DNA from: Aulostomus chinensis
Lineage: Eukaryota; Chordata; Actinopteri; Syngnathiformes; Aulostomidae
Direction of reading: 5' to 3'
Assembly: GCA_037954235.1 (NCBI GenBank)
Contig: JBBMOA010000001.1
Span: forward strand, 2,779,001 to 2,843,000
DNA: 64,000 nt
Under the pieces are notes generated by a model. The model did no database searches. It was not told the origin of the DNA and saw only the letters and a list, made by a program, of their open reading frames with translations. Below, one piece after another: positions 53,001 to 64,000 of this stretch (the first letter of the stretch is position 1; every line of letters starts with the position of its first letter). The position numbers and the translations under genes are program-made.

Positions 53001-55420
53001 AAATGATGCTAAAGTGATGTAATGAGAGTTGCGACAAACCTAAGAAGTGATGCTACCGTGATGTAGTGAGAGTTGCTACGAACCGCAAAATGATGCTCCA
53101 GTGATATGATGAGGGTTGCTATTTACCTAAGAAATGATGCTACAGTGATGTGGTGAGAGTTGCTACGAATTTCAAAATGATGCTACAGTGATATAATGAG
53201 AGTTGCTACAAACCTAAGAAATGATGCGACAGTGATGTGGTGAGAGTTGCTACGAACCTCAAAATAATGCTCCAGTGATGTGGTGAGAGTTGCTACGAAT
53301 CTCAAAATGATGCCACAGTGATGTAGTGAGAGTTGCTACGAACCTCAAAATGATGCGACAGTGATGTGATGAGAGTTGCTACGAATCTCAAAATGATGCG
53401 ACAGTGATGTAGTGAGAGTTGCTACGAACCTAAGAAGTGATGCTACAGTGATGTAATGAGAGTTGCTACTAATCTCAAAATCATGCTACAGTAATGTCGT
53501 GAGAGTTGCTACGAATTTCAAAATGATGCTAAAGTGATGTAATGAGAGTTGCTACAAACCTAAGAAGTGATGCTACAGTGATGTGGTGACAGTTGATAGT
53601 AATTTCAAAATAATGCTAAAGCGGTGTAATGAGAGTTCCTACTTCCCTAAGAAATGATGCTATAGTGATGTGGTGAGAGTTGCTACGAACCTCAAAATGA
53701 TGCTACAGTGATGTGGTGAGAGTTGCTATGAACCTCAAAATGATGCTACAGTTATGTGGTGAGAGTTGCTACGAATCACAAAATGATGCGACAGTGATGT
53801 AGTGAGAGTTGCTACGAACCTAAGAAGTGATGCTACAGTGATGTAATGAGAGTTGCTACAAATCTTAAAATCATGCAACAGTAATGTCGTGAGAGTTGCT
53901 ACGAATCACAAAATGATGCTAAAGTGATGTAATGAGAGTTGCTACAAACCTAAGAAGTGATGCTACAATGATGTAGTGAGAGTTGCTACGAACCTCAAAA
54001 TGATGCTACAGTGATGTAATGAGGGTTGCTATTTACCTAAGAAATGATGCTACAGTGATGTGGTGAGAGTTGCTATTTACCTAAGAAATGATGCTACAGT
54101 TATGTGGTGAGAGTTGCCACGAACCTCAAAATGATGCAACAGTGATGTCGTGAGAGTTGATAGTAATTTCAAAATCACGCTAAAGTGATGCAATGAGAGT
54201 TGTTACTTTCCTAAGAAATGATGCTACAGTGATGTGGTGAGAGTTGCTACGATCCTCAAAATGATTCTAAAGTGATGTAATGAGAGTTGCTACAAACCTA
54301 AGAAATGATGCTACAGTGATGTGGTGAGAGTTGCTACGAACCTCAAAATGATGCGACAGTGATGTCGTGAGAGTTGCTACGATCCTCAAAATGATGCTAA
54401 AGTGATGTAATGAGAGTTGCGACAAACCTAAGCAGTGATGCTACAGTGATGTAGTGAGAGTTGATAGTAATTTCAAAATAATGCTAAAGCGGTGTAATGA
54501 GAGTTGCTACTTCCCTAAGAAATGATGCGACAGTGATGTGGTGAGAGTTGCTACGAACCTCAAAATGATGGTACAGTGATGTAATGAGGGTTGTAATTTA
54601 CCTAAGAAATGATGCCACAGTGATGTGGTGAGAGTTGCTATGAACCTCAAAATGATGCTACAGTGATGTGGTGAGAGTTGCTACGAATCTCAAAATGATG
54701 CGACAGTAATGTCGTGAGAGTTGCTACGAATCTCAAAATGATGCTAAAGTGATGTAATGAGAGTTGCTACAAACCTAAGAAGTGATGCTACAGTGATGTG
54801 GTGAGAGTTGCTACGAACCTCAAAATGATGCTACAGTGATGTAATGAGGGTTGCTATTTACCGAAGAAATGATGCTACAGTGATGTGGTGAGAGTTGCTA
54901 CGAACCTCAAAATGATGCTACAGTGATGTGGTGAGAGTTGCTACGAACCACAAAATGATACTACAGTGATATAATGAGGGTTGCTATTTACCGAAGAAAT
55001 GATGCGACAGTGATGTGGTGAGAGTTGCGACGAACCGCAAAATGATGCTACAGTGATATAATGAGGGTTGCTATTTACCTAAGAAATGATGCTACAGTGA
55101 TGTGGTGAGAGTTGCTACGAACCTCAAAATGATGCTACAGTGATGTAATGAGAGTTGCTACGAATCTCAAAATGATGCTAAAGTAATGTCATGAGAGTTG
55201 CTACTATCCTCGAAATGATGCAACAGTGATGTAGTGAGAGTTGCTACGATTCTCAAAATGATGCTAAAGTGATGTAATGAGAGTTGCTAAAAAACCTAAA
55301 AAGTGATGCTACAGTGATGTGGTGAGAGTTGATAGTAATTTCAAAATAATGCGAAAGCGGTGTAATGAGAGTTGCTACTTCCCTAAGAAATGATGCGACA
55401 GTGATGTGGTGACAGTTGCT
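50064..55420 (+). repeat. Right sub-array, copy of 43.8-46.8 and 38.1-41.4 kb
   Basis: The stretch 50,064 to about 53,130 repeats 43,781-46,850 at +6,283/+6,282 and so again holds two 2.04-kb units. The stretch 52,100 to about 55,420 repeats 38,059 to about 41,400 at +14,041 and about +13,998, including AAATCACGCT at 54,172 and TAAGCAG at 54,429. Private changes include CAGTGAGGTGG near 50,631, GCTACCGTG near 53,053, GCTATAGTG near 53,660 and GGGTTGTAATTTACC near 54,588. Confidence 0.82.
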
Positions 55421-56469
55421 ACGAACCTCAAAATGATTCTACAGTGATGTAATGAGGGTTGCTATTTACCTAAGAAATGATGCCACAGTGATGTGGTGAG
55501 AGTTGCTACGAACCTAAAAAATGATGCTACAGTGATGTAATGAGAGTTGCTACTAATCTCAAAATCATGGTACAGTAATGTCGTGAGAGTTACTACGAAC
55601 CTCGAAATGATTCTAAAGTGATGTAATGAGAGTTGCTACAAACCTAAGAAGTGATGCTACAGTGATGTGGTGAGAGTTGATCGTAATTTCAAAATAATGC
55701 TACAGTTGCAACTTCCCGAAGAAATGATGCTACAGTGATGTGGTGAGAGTTGCTACGAACCTCAAAATGATGCTACAGTGATGTAATGAGGGTTGCTATT
55801 TACCTAAGAAATTATGCTACAGTGATGTGGTGAGAGTTGCTACGAACCTCAAGATGATGCTACAGTGATGTGGTGAGAGTTGCTACGAACCGCAAAATGA
55901 TACTACAGTGATATAATGAGGGTTGCTATTTACCTAAGAAATGATGCTGCAGTGATGTGGTGAGAGTTGCTACGAAACTCAAAATGATGCCACAGTGATG
56001 TAATGAGGGTTGCTATTTACCTAAGAAATGATGCTACAGTGATGTGGTGAGAGTTGCTACGAATCTCAAAATGATGCTACAGTGATGTGGTGAGAGTTGC
56101 TACGAACCGCAAAATGATGCTACAGTGATGTAATGAGGGTTGCTATTTACCTAAGAAATGATGCTACAGTGATGTGGTGAGAGTTGCTACGAACCTCAAA
56201 ATGTTGCTACAGTGATGTAATGAGGGTTGCTATTTACCTAAGAAATGATGCCACAGTGATGTGGTGAGAGTTGCTCCGAACCTCAAAATGATGCTACAGT
56301 GATGTAATGAGAGTTGCAACGAATCTCAAAACGATGCTAAAGTAATGTCGTGAGAGTTGCTACTATCCTCAAAATGATGCTAAAGTGATGTAATGAGAGT
56401 TGCTACAAACCTAAGAAGTGATGCTACAGTGATGTGGTGACAGTTGCTACGAACCTCAAAATGATGCGA
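55421..56469 (+). repeat. Satellite with left-set-like variants, 55.4-56.5 kb
   Basis: Monomer order resembles parts of the left sub-array (truncated-A3 joint at 55,705, GAAATTATG, GATACTACAGTGATATAATG). It carries private changes such as GAGTTACTACG near 55,588, GATCGTAATTTC near 55,679 and CTCAAGATGATG near 55,849. No gene or unique sequence is visible. Confidence 0.75.
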
Positions 56470-57770
56470 CAGTGATGTGGTGAGAGTTGCTACGAATCTC
56501 AAAATGATGCGACAGTGATGTAGTGAGAGTTGCTACGAACCTAAGACGTGATGCTACAGTGATGTAATGAGAGTTGCTACTAATCTCAAAATCATGCTAC
56601 AGTAATGTCGTGAGAGTTGCTACGAATCTCAAAATGATGCTAAAGTGATGTCATGAGAGTTGCTACAAACCTAAGAAGTGATGCTACAGTGATGTGGTGA
56701 GAGTTGATAGTAATTTCAAAATAATGCTAAAGCGGTGTAATGAGAGTTGCTACTTCCCTAGGAAATGATGCTACAATGATGTAGTGACAGTTGCTACGAA
56801 CCTCAAAATGATGCAACAGTGATGTAATGAGGGTTGCTATTTACCTAAGAAATGATGCTAGAGTGATGTGGTGAGAGTTGCTACGAATCTCAAAATGATG
56901 CGACAGTGATGTCGTGAGAGTTGCTACGATCCTCAAAATGATGCTAAAGTGATGTAATGGGAGTTGCGACAAACCTAAGAAGTGATGCTACAGTGATGTA
57001 GTGAGAGTTGATAGTAATTTCAAAATAATGCTAAAGCGGTGTAATGAGAGTTGCTACTTCCCTAAGAAATGATGCGACAGTGATGTGGTGAGAGTTGCTC
57101 TAACCTCAAAATGATGGTACAGTGATGTAATTAGGGTTGCTATTTACCTAAGAAATGATGCCACAGTGATGTGGTGAGAGTTGCTACGAACCTCAAAATG
57201 ATGCTATAGTGATGTGGTGAGAGTTGCAACGAATCTCAAAATGATGCTACAGTGATGTAATGAGGGTTGCTATTTACCTAAGAAATGATGCTACAGTGAT
57301 GTGTTGAGAGTTGCTACGAACCTAAAAATGATGCTACAGTGATGTCATGAGAGTTGCTACAGTCCTCAAAATGATGCTAAAGTGATGTAATGAGAGTTGC
57401 GACAATCCTAAGAAGTGATGCTACAGTGGTGTAGTGAGAGTTGATAGTAATTTCAAAATAATGCTAAAGCGGTGTAATGAGAGTTGTTACTTCCCTAAGA
57501 AATGATGCGACAGTGATGTGGTGAGAGTTGCTCTAACCTCAAAATGATGGTACAGTGATGTAATGAGGGTTGCTATTTACCTAAGAAATGATGCCACAGT
57601 GATGTGGTGAGAGTTGCTACGAACCTCAAAATGATGCTACAGTGATTTGGTGAGAGTTGCTACGAATCTCAAAATGATGCGACAGTAATGTCGTGAGAGT
57701 TGCTAGGAATCTCAAAATGATGCTAAAGTGATGTAATGAGAGTTGCTAAAAAACCTAAGAAGTGATGCTA
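56470..57770 (+). repeat. 1,301-bp tandem duplication, copy 1
   Basis: Markers shared with copy 2 at exactly +1,301 include AAGACGTG (56,543/57,844), GTAATTAGGG (57,127/58,428) and GTGTTGAG (57,301/58,602). TGCTAGAGTG (about 56,856) and AATGGGAGTTGCG (about 56,958) also recur in copy 2. The right joint lies in CAGTGATGTGGTGAGAGTTG. One extra A in a run (CTAAAAAACC, about 57,746) is the only difference noticed. Confidence 0.9.
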
Positions 57771-59070
57771 CAGTGATGTGGTGAGAGTTGCTACGAATCT
57801 CAAAATGATGCGACAGTGATGTAGTGAGAGTTGCTACGAACCTAAGACGTGATGCTACAGTGATGTAATGAGAGTTGCTACTAATCTCAAAATCATGCTA
57901 CAGTAATGTCGTGAGAGTTGCTACGAATCTCAAAATGATGCTAAAGTGATGTCATGAGAGTTGCTACAAACCTAAGAAGTGATGCTACAGTGATGTGGTG
58001 AGAGTTGATAGTAATTTCAAAATAATGCTAAAGCGGTGTAATGAGAGTTGCTACTTCCCTAGGAAATGATGCTACAATGATGTAGTGACAGTTGCTACGA
58101 ACCTCAAAATGATGCAACAGTGATGTAATGAGGGTTGCTATTTACCTAAGAAATGATGCTAGAGTGATGTGGTGAGAGTTGCTACGAATCTCAAAATGAT
58201 GCGACAGTGATGTCGTGAGAGTTGCTACGATCCTCAAAATGATGCTAAAGTGATGTAATGGGAGTTGCGACAAACCTAAGAAGTGATGCTACAGTGATGT
58301 AGTGAGAGTTGATAGTAATTTCAAAATAATGCTAAAGCGGTGTAATGAGAGTTGCTACTTCCCTAAGAAATGATGCGACAGTGATGTGGTGAGAGTTGCT
58401 CTAACCTCAAAATGATGGTACAGTGATGTAATTAGGGTTGCTATTTACCTAAGAAATGATGCCACAGTGATGTGGTGAGAGTTGCTACGAACCTCAAAAT
58501 GATGCTATAGTGATGTGGTGAGAGTTGCAACGAATCTCAAAATGATGCTACAGTGATGTAATGAGGGTTGCTATTTACCTAAGAAATGATGCTACAGTGA
58601 TGTGTTGAGAGTTGCTACGAACCTAAAAATGATGCTACAGTGATGTCATGAGAGTTGCTACAGTCCTCAAAATGATGCTAAAGTGATGTAATGAGAGTTG
58701 CGACAATCCTAAGAAGTGATGCTACAGTGGTGTAGTGAGAGTTGATAGTAATTTCAAAATAATGCTAAAGCGGTGTAATGAGAGTTGTTACTTCCCTAAG
58801 AAATGATGCGACAGTGATGTGGTGAGAGTTGCTCTAACCTCAAAATGATGGTACAGTGATGTAATGAGGGTTGCTATTTACCTAAGAAATGATGCCACAG
58901 TGATGTGGTGAGAGTTGCTACGAACCTCAAAATGATGCTACAGTGATTTGGTGAGAGTTGCTACGAATCTCAAAATGATGCGACAGTAATGTCGTGAGAG
59001 TTGCTAGGAATCTCAAAATGATGCTAAAGTGATGTAATGAGAGTTGCTAAAAACCTAAGAAGTGATGCTA
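57771..59070 (+). repeat. 1,301-bp tandem duplication, copy 2
   Basis: This is the second copy of 56,470-57,770, one base shorter because its A run is CTAAAAACC. It continues into GATAGTAATTTC (A3), whereas copy 1 restarts at GAATCTC. It shares the AAGACGTG, CTAGAGTG, TTAGGG and GTGTTGAG variants. Confidence 0.9.
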
Positions 59071-61450
59071 CAGTGATGTGGTGAGAGTTGATAGTAATTT
59101 CAAAATAATGCTAAAGCAGTGTAATGAGAGTTGCTACTTCCCTAAGAAATGATGCGACAGTGATGTAGTGAGCGTTGCTACGAACCTCAAAATGATGCTA
59201 CAGTGATGTAATGAGGGTTGCTATTTTCCAAAGAAATGATGCTACAGTGATGTGGTGAGAGTTGCTACGAACCTCAAAATGATGCTACAGTGATGTCATG
59301 AGAGTTGCTACGAATCTCAAAATGATGCTAAAGTAATGTCGTGAGAGTTGCTACTATCCTCAAAATGATGCAACAGTGATGTAGTGAGAGTTGCAACGAT
59401 CTTCAAAATGATGCTAAAGTGATGTAATGAGGGTTGCTATTTACCTAAGAAATGATGCTCCAGTGATGTGGTGAGAGTTGCTACGAATCTCAAAATGATG
59501 CTACAGTGATGTGGTGAGAGTTGCTACGAACCGCAAAATGATGCTACAGTGATGTAATGAGGGTTGCTATTTACCTAAGAAATGATGCTACAGTGATGTG
59601 GTGAGAGTTGCTACGAACCTCAAAATGTTGCTACAGTGATGTAATGAGGGTTGCTATTTACCTAAGAAATGATGCCACAGTGATGTGGTGAGAGTTGCTC
59701 CGAACCTCAAAATGATGCTACAGTGATGTAATGAGAGTTGCAACGAATCTCAAAACGATGCTAAAGTAATGTCGTGAGAGTTGCTACTATCCTCAAAATG
59801 ATGCTAAAGTGATGTAATGAGAGTTGCTACAAACCTAAGAAGTGATGCTACAGTGATGTGGTGACAGTTGCTACGAACCTCAAAATGATGCGACAGTGAT
59901 GTGGTGAGAGTTGCTACGAATCTCAAAATGATGCGACAGTGATGTAGTGAGAGTTGCTACGAACCTAAGACGTGATGCTAGAGTGATGTGGTGAGAGTTG
60001 ATAGTAATTTCAAAATAATGCTAAAGCGGTGTAATGAGAGTTGCTACTTCCCTAGGAAATGATGCTACAATGATGTAGTGACAGTTGCTACGAACCTCAA
60101 AATGATGCAACAGTGATGTAATGAGGGTTGCTATTTACCTAAGAAATGATGCTAGAGTGATGTGGTGAGAGTTGCTACGAATCTCAAAATGATGCGACAG
60201 TGATGTCGTGAGAGTTGCTACGATCCTCAAAATGATGCTAAAGTGATGTAATGGGAGTTGCGACAAACCTAAGAAGTGATGCTACAGTGATGTAGTGAGA
60301 GTTGATAGTAATTTCAAAATAATGCTAAAGCGGTGTAATGAGAGTTGCTACTTCCCTAAGAAATGATGCGACAGTGATGTGGTGAGAGTTGCTCTAACCT
60401 CAAAATGATGGTACAGTGATGTAATTAGGGTTGCTATTTACCTAAGAAATGATGCCACAGTGATGTGGTGAGAGTTGCTACGAACCTCAAAATGATGCTA
60501 TAGTGATGTGGTGAGAGTTGCAACGAATCTCAAAATGATGCTACAGTGATGTAATGAGGGTTGCTATTTACCTAAGAAATGATGCTACAGTGATGTGTTG
60601 AGAGTTGCTACGAACCTAAAAATGATGCTACAGTGATGTCATGAGAGTTGCTACAGTCCTCAAAATGATGCTAAAGTGATGTAATGAGAGTTGCGACAAT
60701 CCTAAGAAGTGATGCTACAGTGGTGTAGTGAGAGTTGATAGTAATTTCAAAATAATGCTAAAGCGGTGTAATGAGAGTTGTTACTTCCCTAAGAAATGAT
60801 GCGACAGTGATGTGGTGAGAGTTGCTCTAACCTCAAAATGATGGTACAGTGATGTAATGAGGGTTGCTATTTACCTAAGAAATGATGCCACAGTGATGTG
60901 GTGAGAGTTGCTACGAACCTCAAAATGATGCTACAGTGATTTGGTGAGAGTTGCTACGAATCTCAAAATGATGCGACAGTAATGTCGTGAGAGTTGCTAG
61001 GAATCTCAAAATGATGCTAAAGTGATGTAATGAGAGTTGCTAAAAACCTAAGAAGTGATGCTACAGTGATGTGGTGAGAGTTGATAGTAATTTCAAAATA
61101 ATGCTAAAGCAGTGTAATGAGAGTTGCTACTTCCCTAAGAAATGATGCGACAGTGATGTAGTGAGCGTTGCTACGAACCTCAAAATGATGCTACAGTGAT
61201 GTAATGAGGGTTGCTATTTTCCAAAGAAATGATGCTACAGTGATGTGGTGAGAGTTGCTACGAACCTCAAAATGATGCTACAGTGATGTCATGAGAGTTG
61301 CTACGAATCTCAAAATGATGCTAAAGTAATGTCGTGAGAGTTGCTACTATCCTCAAAATGATGCAACAGTGATGTAGTGAGAGTTGCTACGATCTTCAAA
61401 ATGATGCTAAAGTGATGTAATGAGGGTTGCTATTTACCTAAGAAATGATG
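59071..61450 (+). repeat. Terminal repeat series, 1,993-bp spacing
   Basis: GTAATTAGGG at 58,428 recurs at 60,421 and CTCCAG at 59,458 recurs at 61,451, both 1,993 bp apart. This copy lacks three monomers (130 bp) near 59,975, where AAGACGTGATGCTA jumps to GAGTGATGTGGTGAGAGTTG. The unit includes the right-set module with GCTACAGTCC (60,650) and TTTTCCAAAG (about 61,217). Confidence 0.87.
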
Positions 61451-64000
61451 CTCCAGTGATGTGGTGAGAGTTGCTACGAATCTCAAAATGATGCTACAGT
61501 GATGTGGTGAGAGTTGCTACGAACCGCAAAATGATGCTACAGTGATGTAATGAGGGTTGCTATTTACCTAAGAAATGATGCTACAGTGATGTGGTGAGAG
61601 TTGCTACGAACCTCAAAATGTTGCTACAGTGATGTAATGAGGGTTGCTATTTACCTAAGAAATGATGCCACAGTGATGTGGTGAGAGTTGCTCCGAACCT
61701 CAAAATGATGCTACAGTGATGTAATGAGAGTTGCAACGAATCTCAAAACGATGCTAAAGTAATGTCGTGAGAGTTGCTACTATCCTCAAAATGATGCTAA
61801 AGTGATGTAATGAGAGTTGCTACAAACCTAAGAAGTGATGCTACAGTGATGTGGTGACAGTTGCTACGAACCTCAAAATGATGCGACAGTGATGTGGTGA
61901 GAGTTGCTACGAATCTCAAAATGATGCGACAGTGATGTAGTGAGAGTTGCTACGAACCTAAGACGTGATGCTACAGTGATGTAATGAGAGTTGCTACTAA
62001 TCTCAAAATCATGCTACAGTAATGTCGTGAGAGTTGCTACGAATCTCAAAATGATGCTAAAGTGATGTCATGAGAGTTGCTACAAACCTAAGAAGTGATG
62101 CTACAGTGATGTGGTCAGAGTTGATAGTAATTTCAAAATAATGCTAAAGCGGTGTAATGAGAGTTGCTACTTCCCTAGGAAATGATGCTACAATGATGTA
62201 GTGACAGTTGCTACGAACCTCAAAATGATGCAACAGTGATGTAATGAGGGTTGCTATTTACCTAAAAATGATGCTAGAGTGATGTGGTGAGAGTTGCTAC
62301 GAATCTCAAAATGATGCGACAGTGATGTCGTGAGAGTTGCTACGATCCTCAAAATGATGCTAAAGTGATGTAATGAGAGTTGCGACAAACCTAAGAAGTG
62401 ATGCTACAGTGATGTAGTGAGAGTTGATAGTAATTTCAAAATAATGCTAAAGCGGTGTAATGAGAGTTGCTACTTCCCTAAGAAATGATGCGACAGTGAT
62501 GTGGTGAGAGTTGCTCTAACCTCAAAATGATGGTACAGTGATGTAATTAGGGTTGCTATTTACCTAAGAAATGATGCCACAGTGATGTGGTGAGAGTTGC
62601 TACGAACCTCAAAATGATGCTATAGTGATGTGGTGAGAGTTGCAACGAATCTCAAAATGATGCTACAGTGATGTAATGAGGGTTGCTATTTACCTAAGAA
62701 ATGATGCTACAGTGATGTGTTGAGAGTTGCTACGAACCTCAAAATGATGCTACAGTGATGTCATGAGAGTTGCTACAGTCCTCAAAATGATGCTAAAGTG
62801 ATGTAATGAGAGTTGCGACAATCCTAAGAAGTGATGCTACAGTGGTGTAGTGAGAGTTGATAGTAATTTCAAAATAATGCTAAAGCGGTGTAATGAGAGT
62901 TGTTACTTCCCTAAGAAATGATGCGACAGTGATGTGGTGAGAGTTGCTCTAACCTCAAAATGATGGTACAGTGATGTAATGAGGGTTGCTATTTACCTAA
63001 GAAATGATGCCACAGTGATGTGGTGAGAGTTGCTACGAACCTCAAAATGATGCTACAGTGATTTGGTGAGAGTTGCTACGAATCTCAAAATGATGCGACA
63101 GTAATGTCGTGAGAGTTGCTAGGAATCTCACAATGATGCTAAAGTGATGTAATGAGAGTTGCTAAAAACCTAAGAAGTGATGCTACAGTGATGTGGTGAG
63201 AGTTGATAGTAATTTCAAAATAATGCTAAAGCAGTGTAATGAGAGTTGCTACTTCCCTAAGAAATGATGCGACAGTGATGTAGTGAGCGTTGCTACGAAC
63301 CTCAAAATGATGCTACAGTGATGTAATGAGGGTTGCTATTTTCCAAAGAAATGATGCTACAGTGATGTGGTGAGAGTTGCTACGAACCTCAAAATGATGC
63401 TACAGTGATGTAATGAGAGTTGCTACGAATCTCAAAATGATGCTAAAGTAATGTCGTGAGAGTTGCTACTATCCTCAAAATGATGCAACAGTGATGTAGT
63501 GACAGTTGCTACGATCTTCAAAATGATGCTAAAGTGATGTAATGAGGGTTGCTATTTACCTAAGAAATGATGCTCCAGTGATGTGGTGAGAGTTGCTACG
63601 AATCTCAAAATGACGCTACAGTGATGTGGTGAGAGTTGCTACGAACCGCAAAATGATGCTACAGTGATGTAATGAGGGTTGCTATTTACCTAAGAAATGA
63701 TGCTACAGTGATGTGGTGAGAGTTTCTACGAACCTCAAAATGATGCTACAGTGATGTAATGAGGGTTGCTATTTACCTAAGAAATGATGCCACAGTGATG
63801 TGGTGAGAGTTGCTCCGAACCTCAAAATGATGCTACAGTGATGTAATGAGAGTTGCTACGAATCTCAAAACGATGCTAAAGTAATGTCGTGAGAGTTGCT
63901 ACTATCCTCAAAATGATGCTAAAGTGATGTAATGAGAGTTGCTACAAACCTAAGAAGTGATGCTACAGTGATGTGGTGAGAGTTGCTACGAACCTCAAAA
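61451..64000 (+). repeat. Terminal repeat series, 2,122-bp spacing, runs off the window
   Basis: CTCCAG at 61,451 recurs at 63,573 and GTAATTAGGG at 60,421 recurs at 62,543, both 2,122 bp apart. The 129-bp increase over the previous spacing equals the three monomers missing near 59,975 minus one base lost in TACCTAAAAATGATG (about 62,262). Private changes include GTGGTCAGAG near 62,112, CTCACAATG near 63,127 and GAGTTTCTACG near 63,720. The array continues past base 64,000. Confidence 0.87.

Larger units (their letters stand above)
1..64000 (+). repeat. Uninterrupted 43/44-bp satellite DNA array
   Basis: Every line of the window is made of head-to-tail copies of one 43-44 bp monomer, starting mid-array at base 1 (first full monomer starts at base 2) and still running at base 64,000. 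In a common A-type copy the monomer begins GTTGCTACGAACCTCAAAAT and ends with GTGATGTGGTGAGA. All copies have the same orientation; no inverted segment was seen. One common monomer counted by hand has 12 G, 7 C, 13 A and 11 T (44% G+C). No unique flank, transposon, microsatellite run or gene-like open frame interrupts it. This is typical of eukaryotic heterochromatic satellite DNA. Centromeric, pericentromeric, subtelomeric or sex-chromosome location cannot be decided from sequence. I do not recognise the family by name. Confidence 0.98.

Noticed and set aside
57127..62552. TTAGGG telomere-like motifs at 57,131, 58,432, 60,425 and 62,547
   Set aside because: Each arises from one G-to-T change in the ordinary TAATGAGGGTTG junction and occurs once per long unit. 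There is no tandem TTAGGG run.
1..64000. CRISPR array
   Set aside because: The repeats abut directly with no unique spacers of regular length, copies vary continuously, and there is no cas gene.
1..64000. CENP-B box as evidence for a centromere
   Set aside because: I looked for the TTCG...CGGGA pattern in the common monomers and did not find it. GCTTCGAATTTC (for example about 11,759) has TTCG but none of the rest.
1..64000. Coding repeat protein on the + strand
   Set aside because: ATGATG, GTGATG, TAATGAG and GTGAGAG put TGA or TAA in several frames of nearly every monomer, and the 43-bp length shifts frame each time.

Overview
The whole 64-kb window is one uninterrupted tandem satellite DNA array. 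I found no gene, RNA gene, transposon, CRISPR array or stretch of unique sequence on either strand. The basic unit is a monomer of 43 or 44 bp (about 1,475 copies, estimated from window length), roughly 41-44% G+C. All copies point the same way. Array length, graded copy divergence and layered higher-order structure point to eukaryotic constitutive heterochromatin (pericentromeric, centromeric, subtelomeric or sex-chromosome). The sequence alone does not identify the species or the chromosomal location.

Monomers fall into two length classes. A-type (43 bp) has a ...CTCAAAATGATG... core; B-type (44 bp) has ...CTAAGAAATGATG... or ...CTAAGAAGTGATG.... An A+B pair is 87 bp, which is 29 codons, so reading frames can persist through alternating stretches although nothing looks coding. 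Each monomer also contains two copies of an octamer, GWTGCTAC, 20-21 and 23 bp apart, suggesting an older ancestor of about 21 bp. Recognisable subfamilies recur in fixed order. The clearest is a six-monomer, 260-bp module (example 89-348).

Above that level are nested duplications: 867 bp (3.2-4.8 kb), a paired block with a 7.66-7.91 kb offset (4.8-11.8 and 12.5-19.7 kb), an apparently perfect 4,030-bp tandem duplication (18,541-26,600), tandem pairs of 1,561 bp (29.1-32.2 kb), 1,820 bp (35.4-39.1 kb), 2,037 bp (43.8-46.8 kb, itself copied at +6.28 kb) and 521 bp (49.5-50.6 kb), long-range copies at 14.0 and 15.2 kb offset, and 1,301-, 1,993- and 2,122-bp repeats from 56.5 kb to the end. Offsets between copies change mostly in steps close to whole monomers, as expected from unequal exchange or replication slippage in register.

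Diagnostic variants switch between about 27.2 and 29.1 kb. The left part carries one set and the right part another, so two separately homogenised sub-arrays meet inside the window. All comparisons were made by eye at marker variants; a full self-alignment was not possible here.
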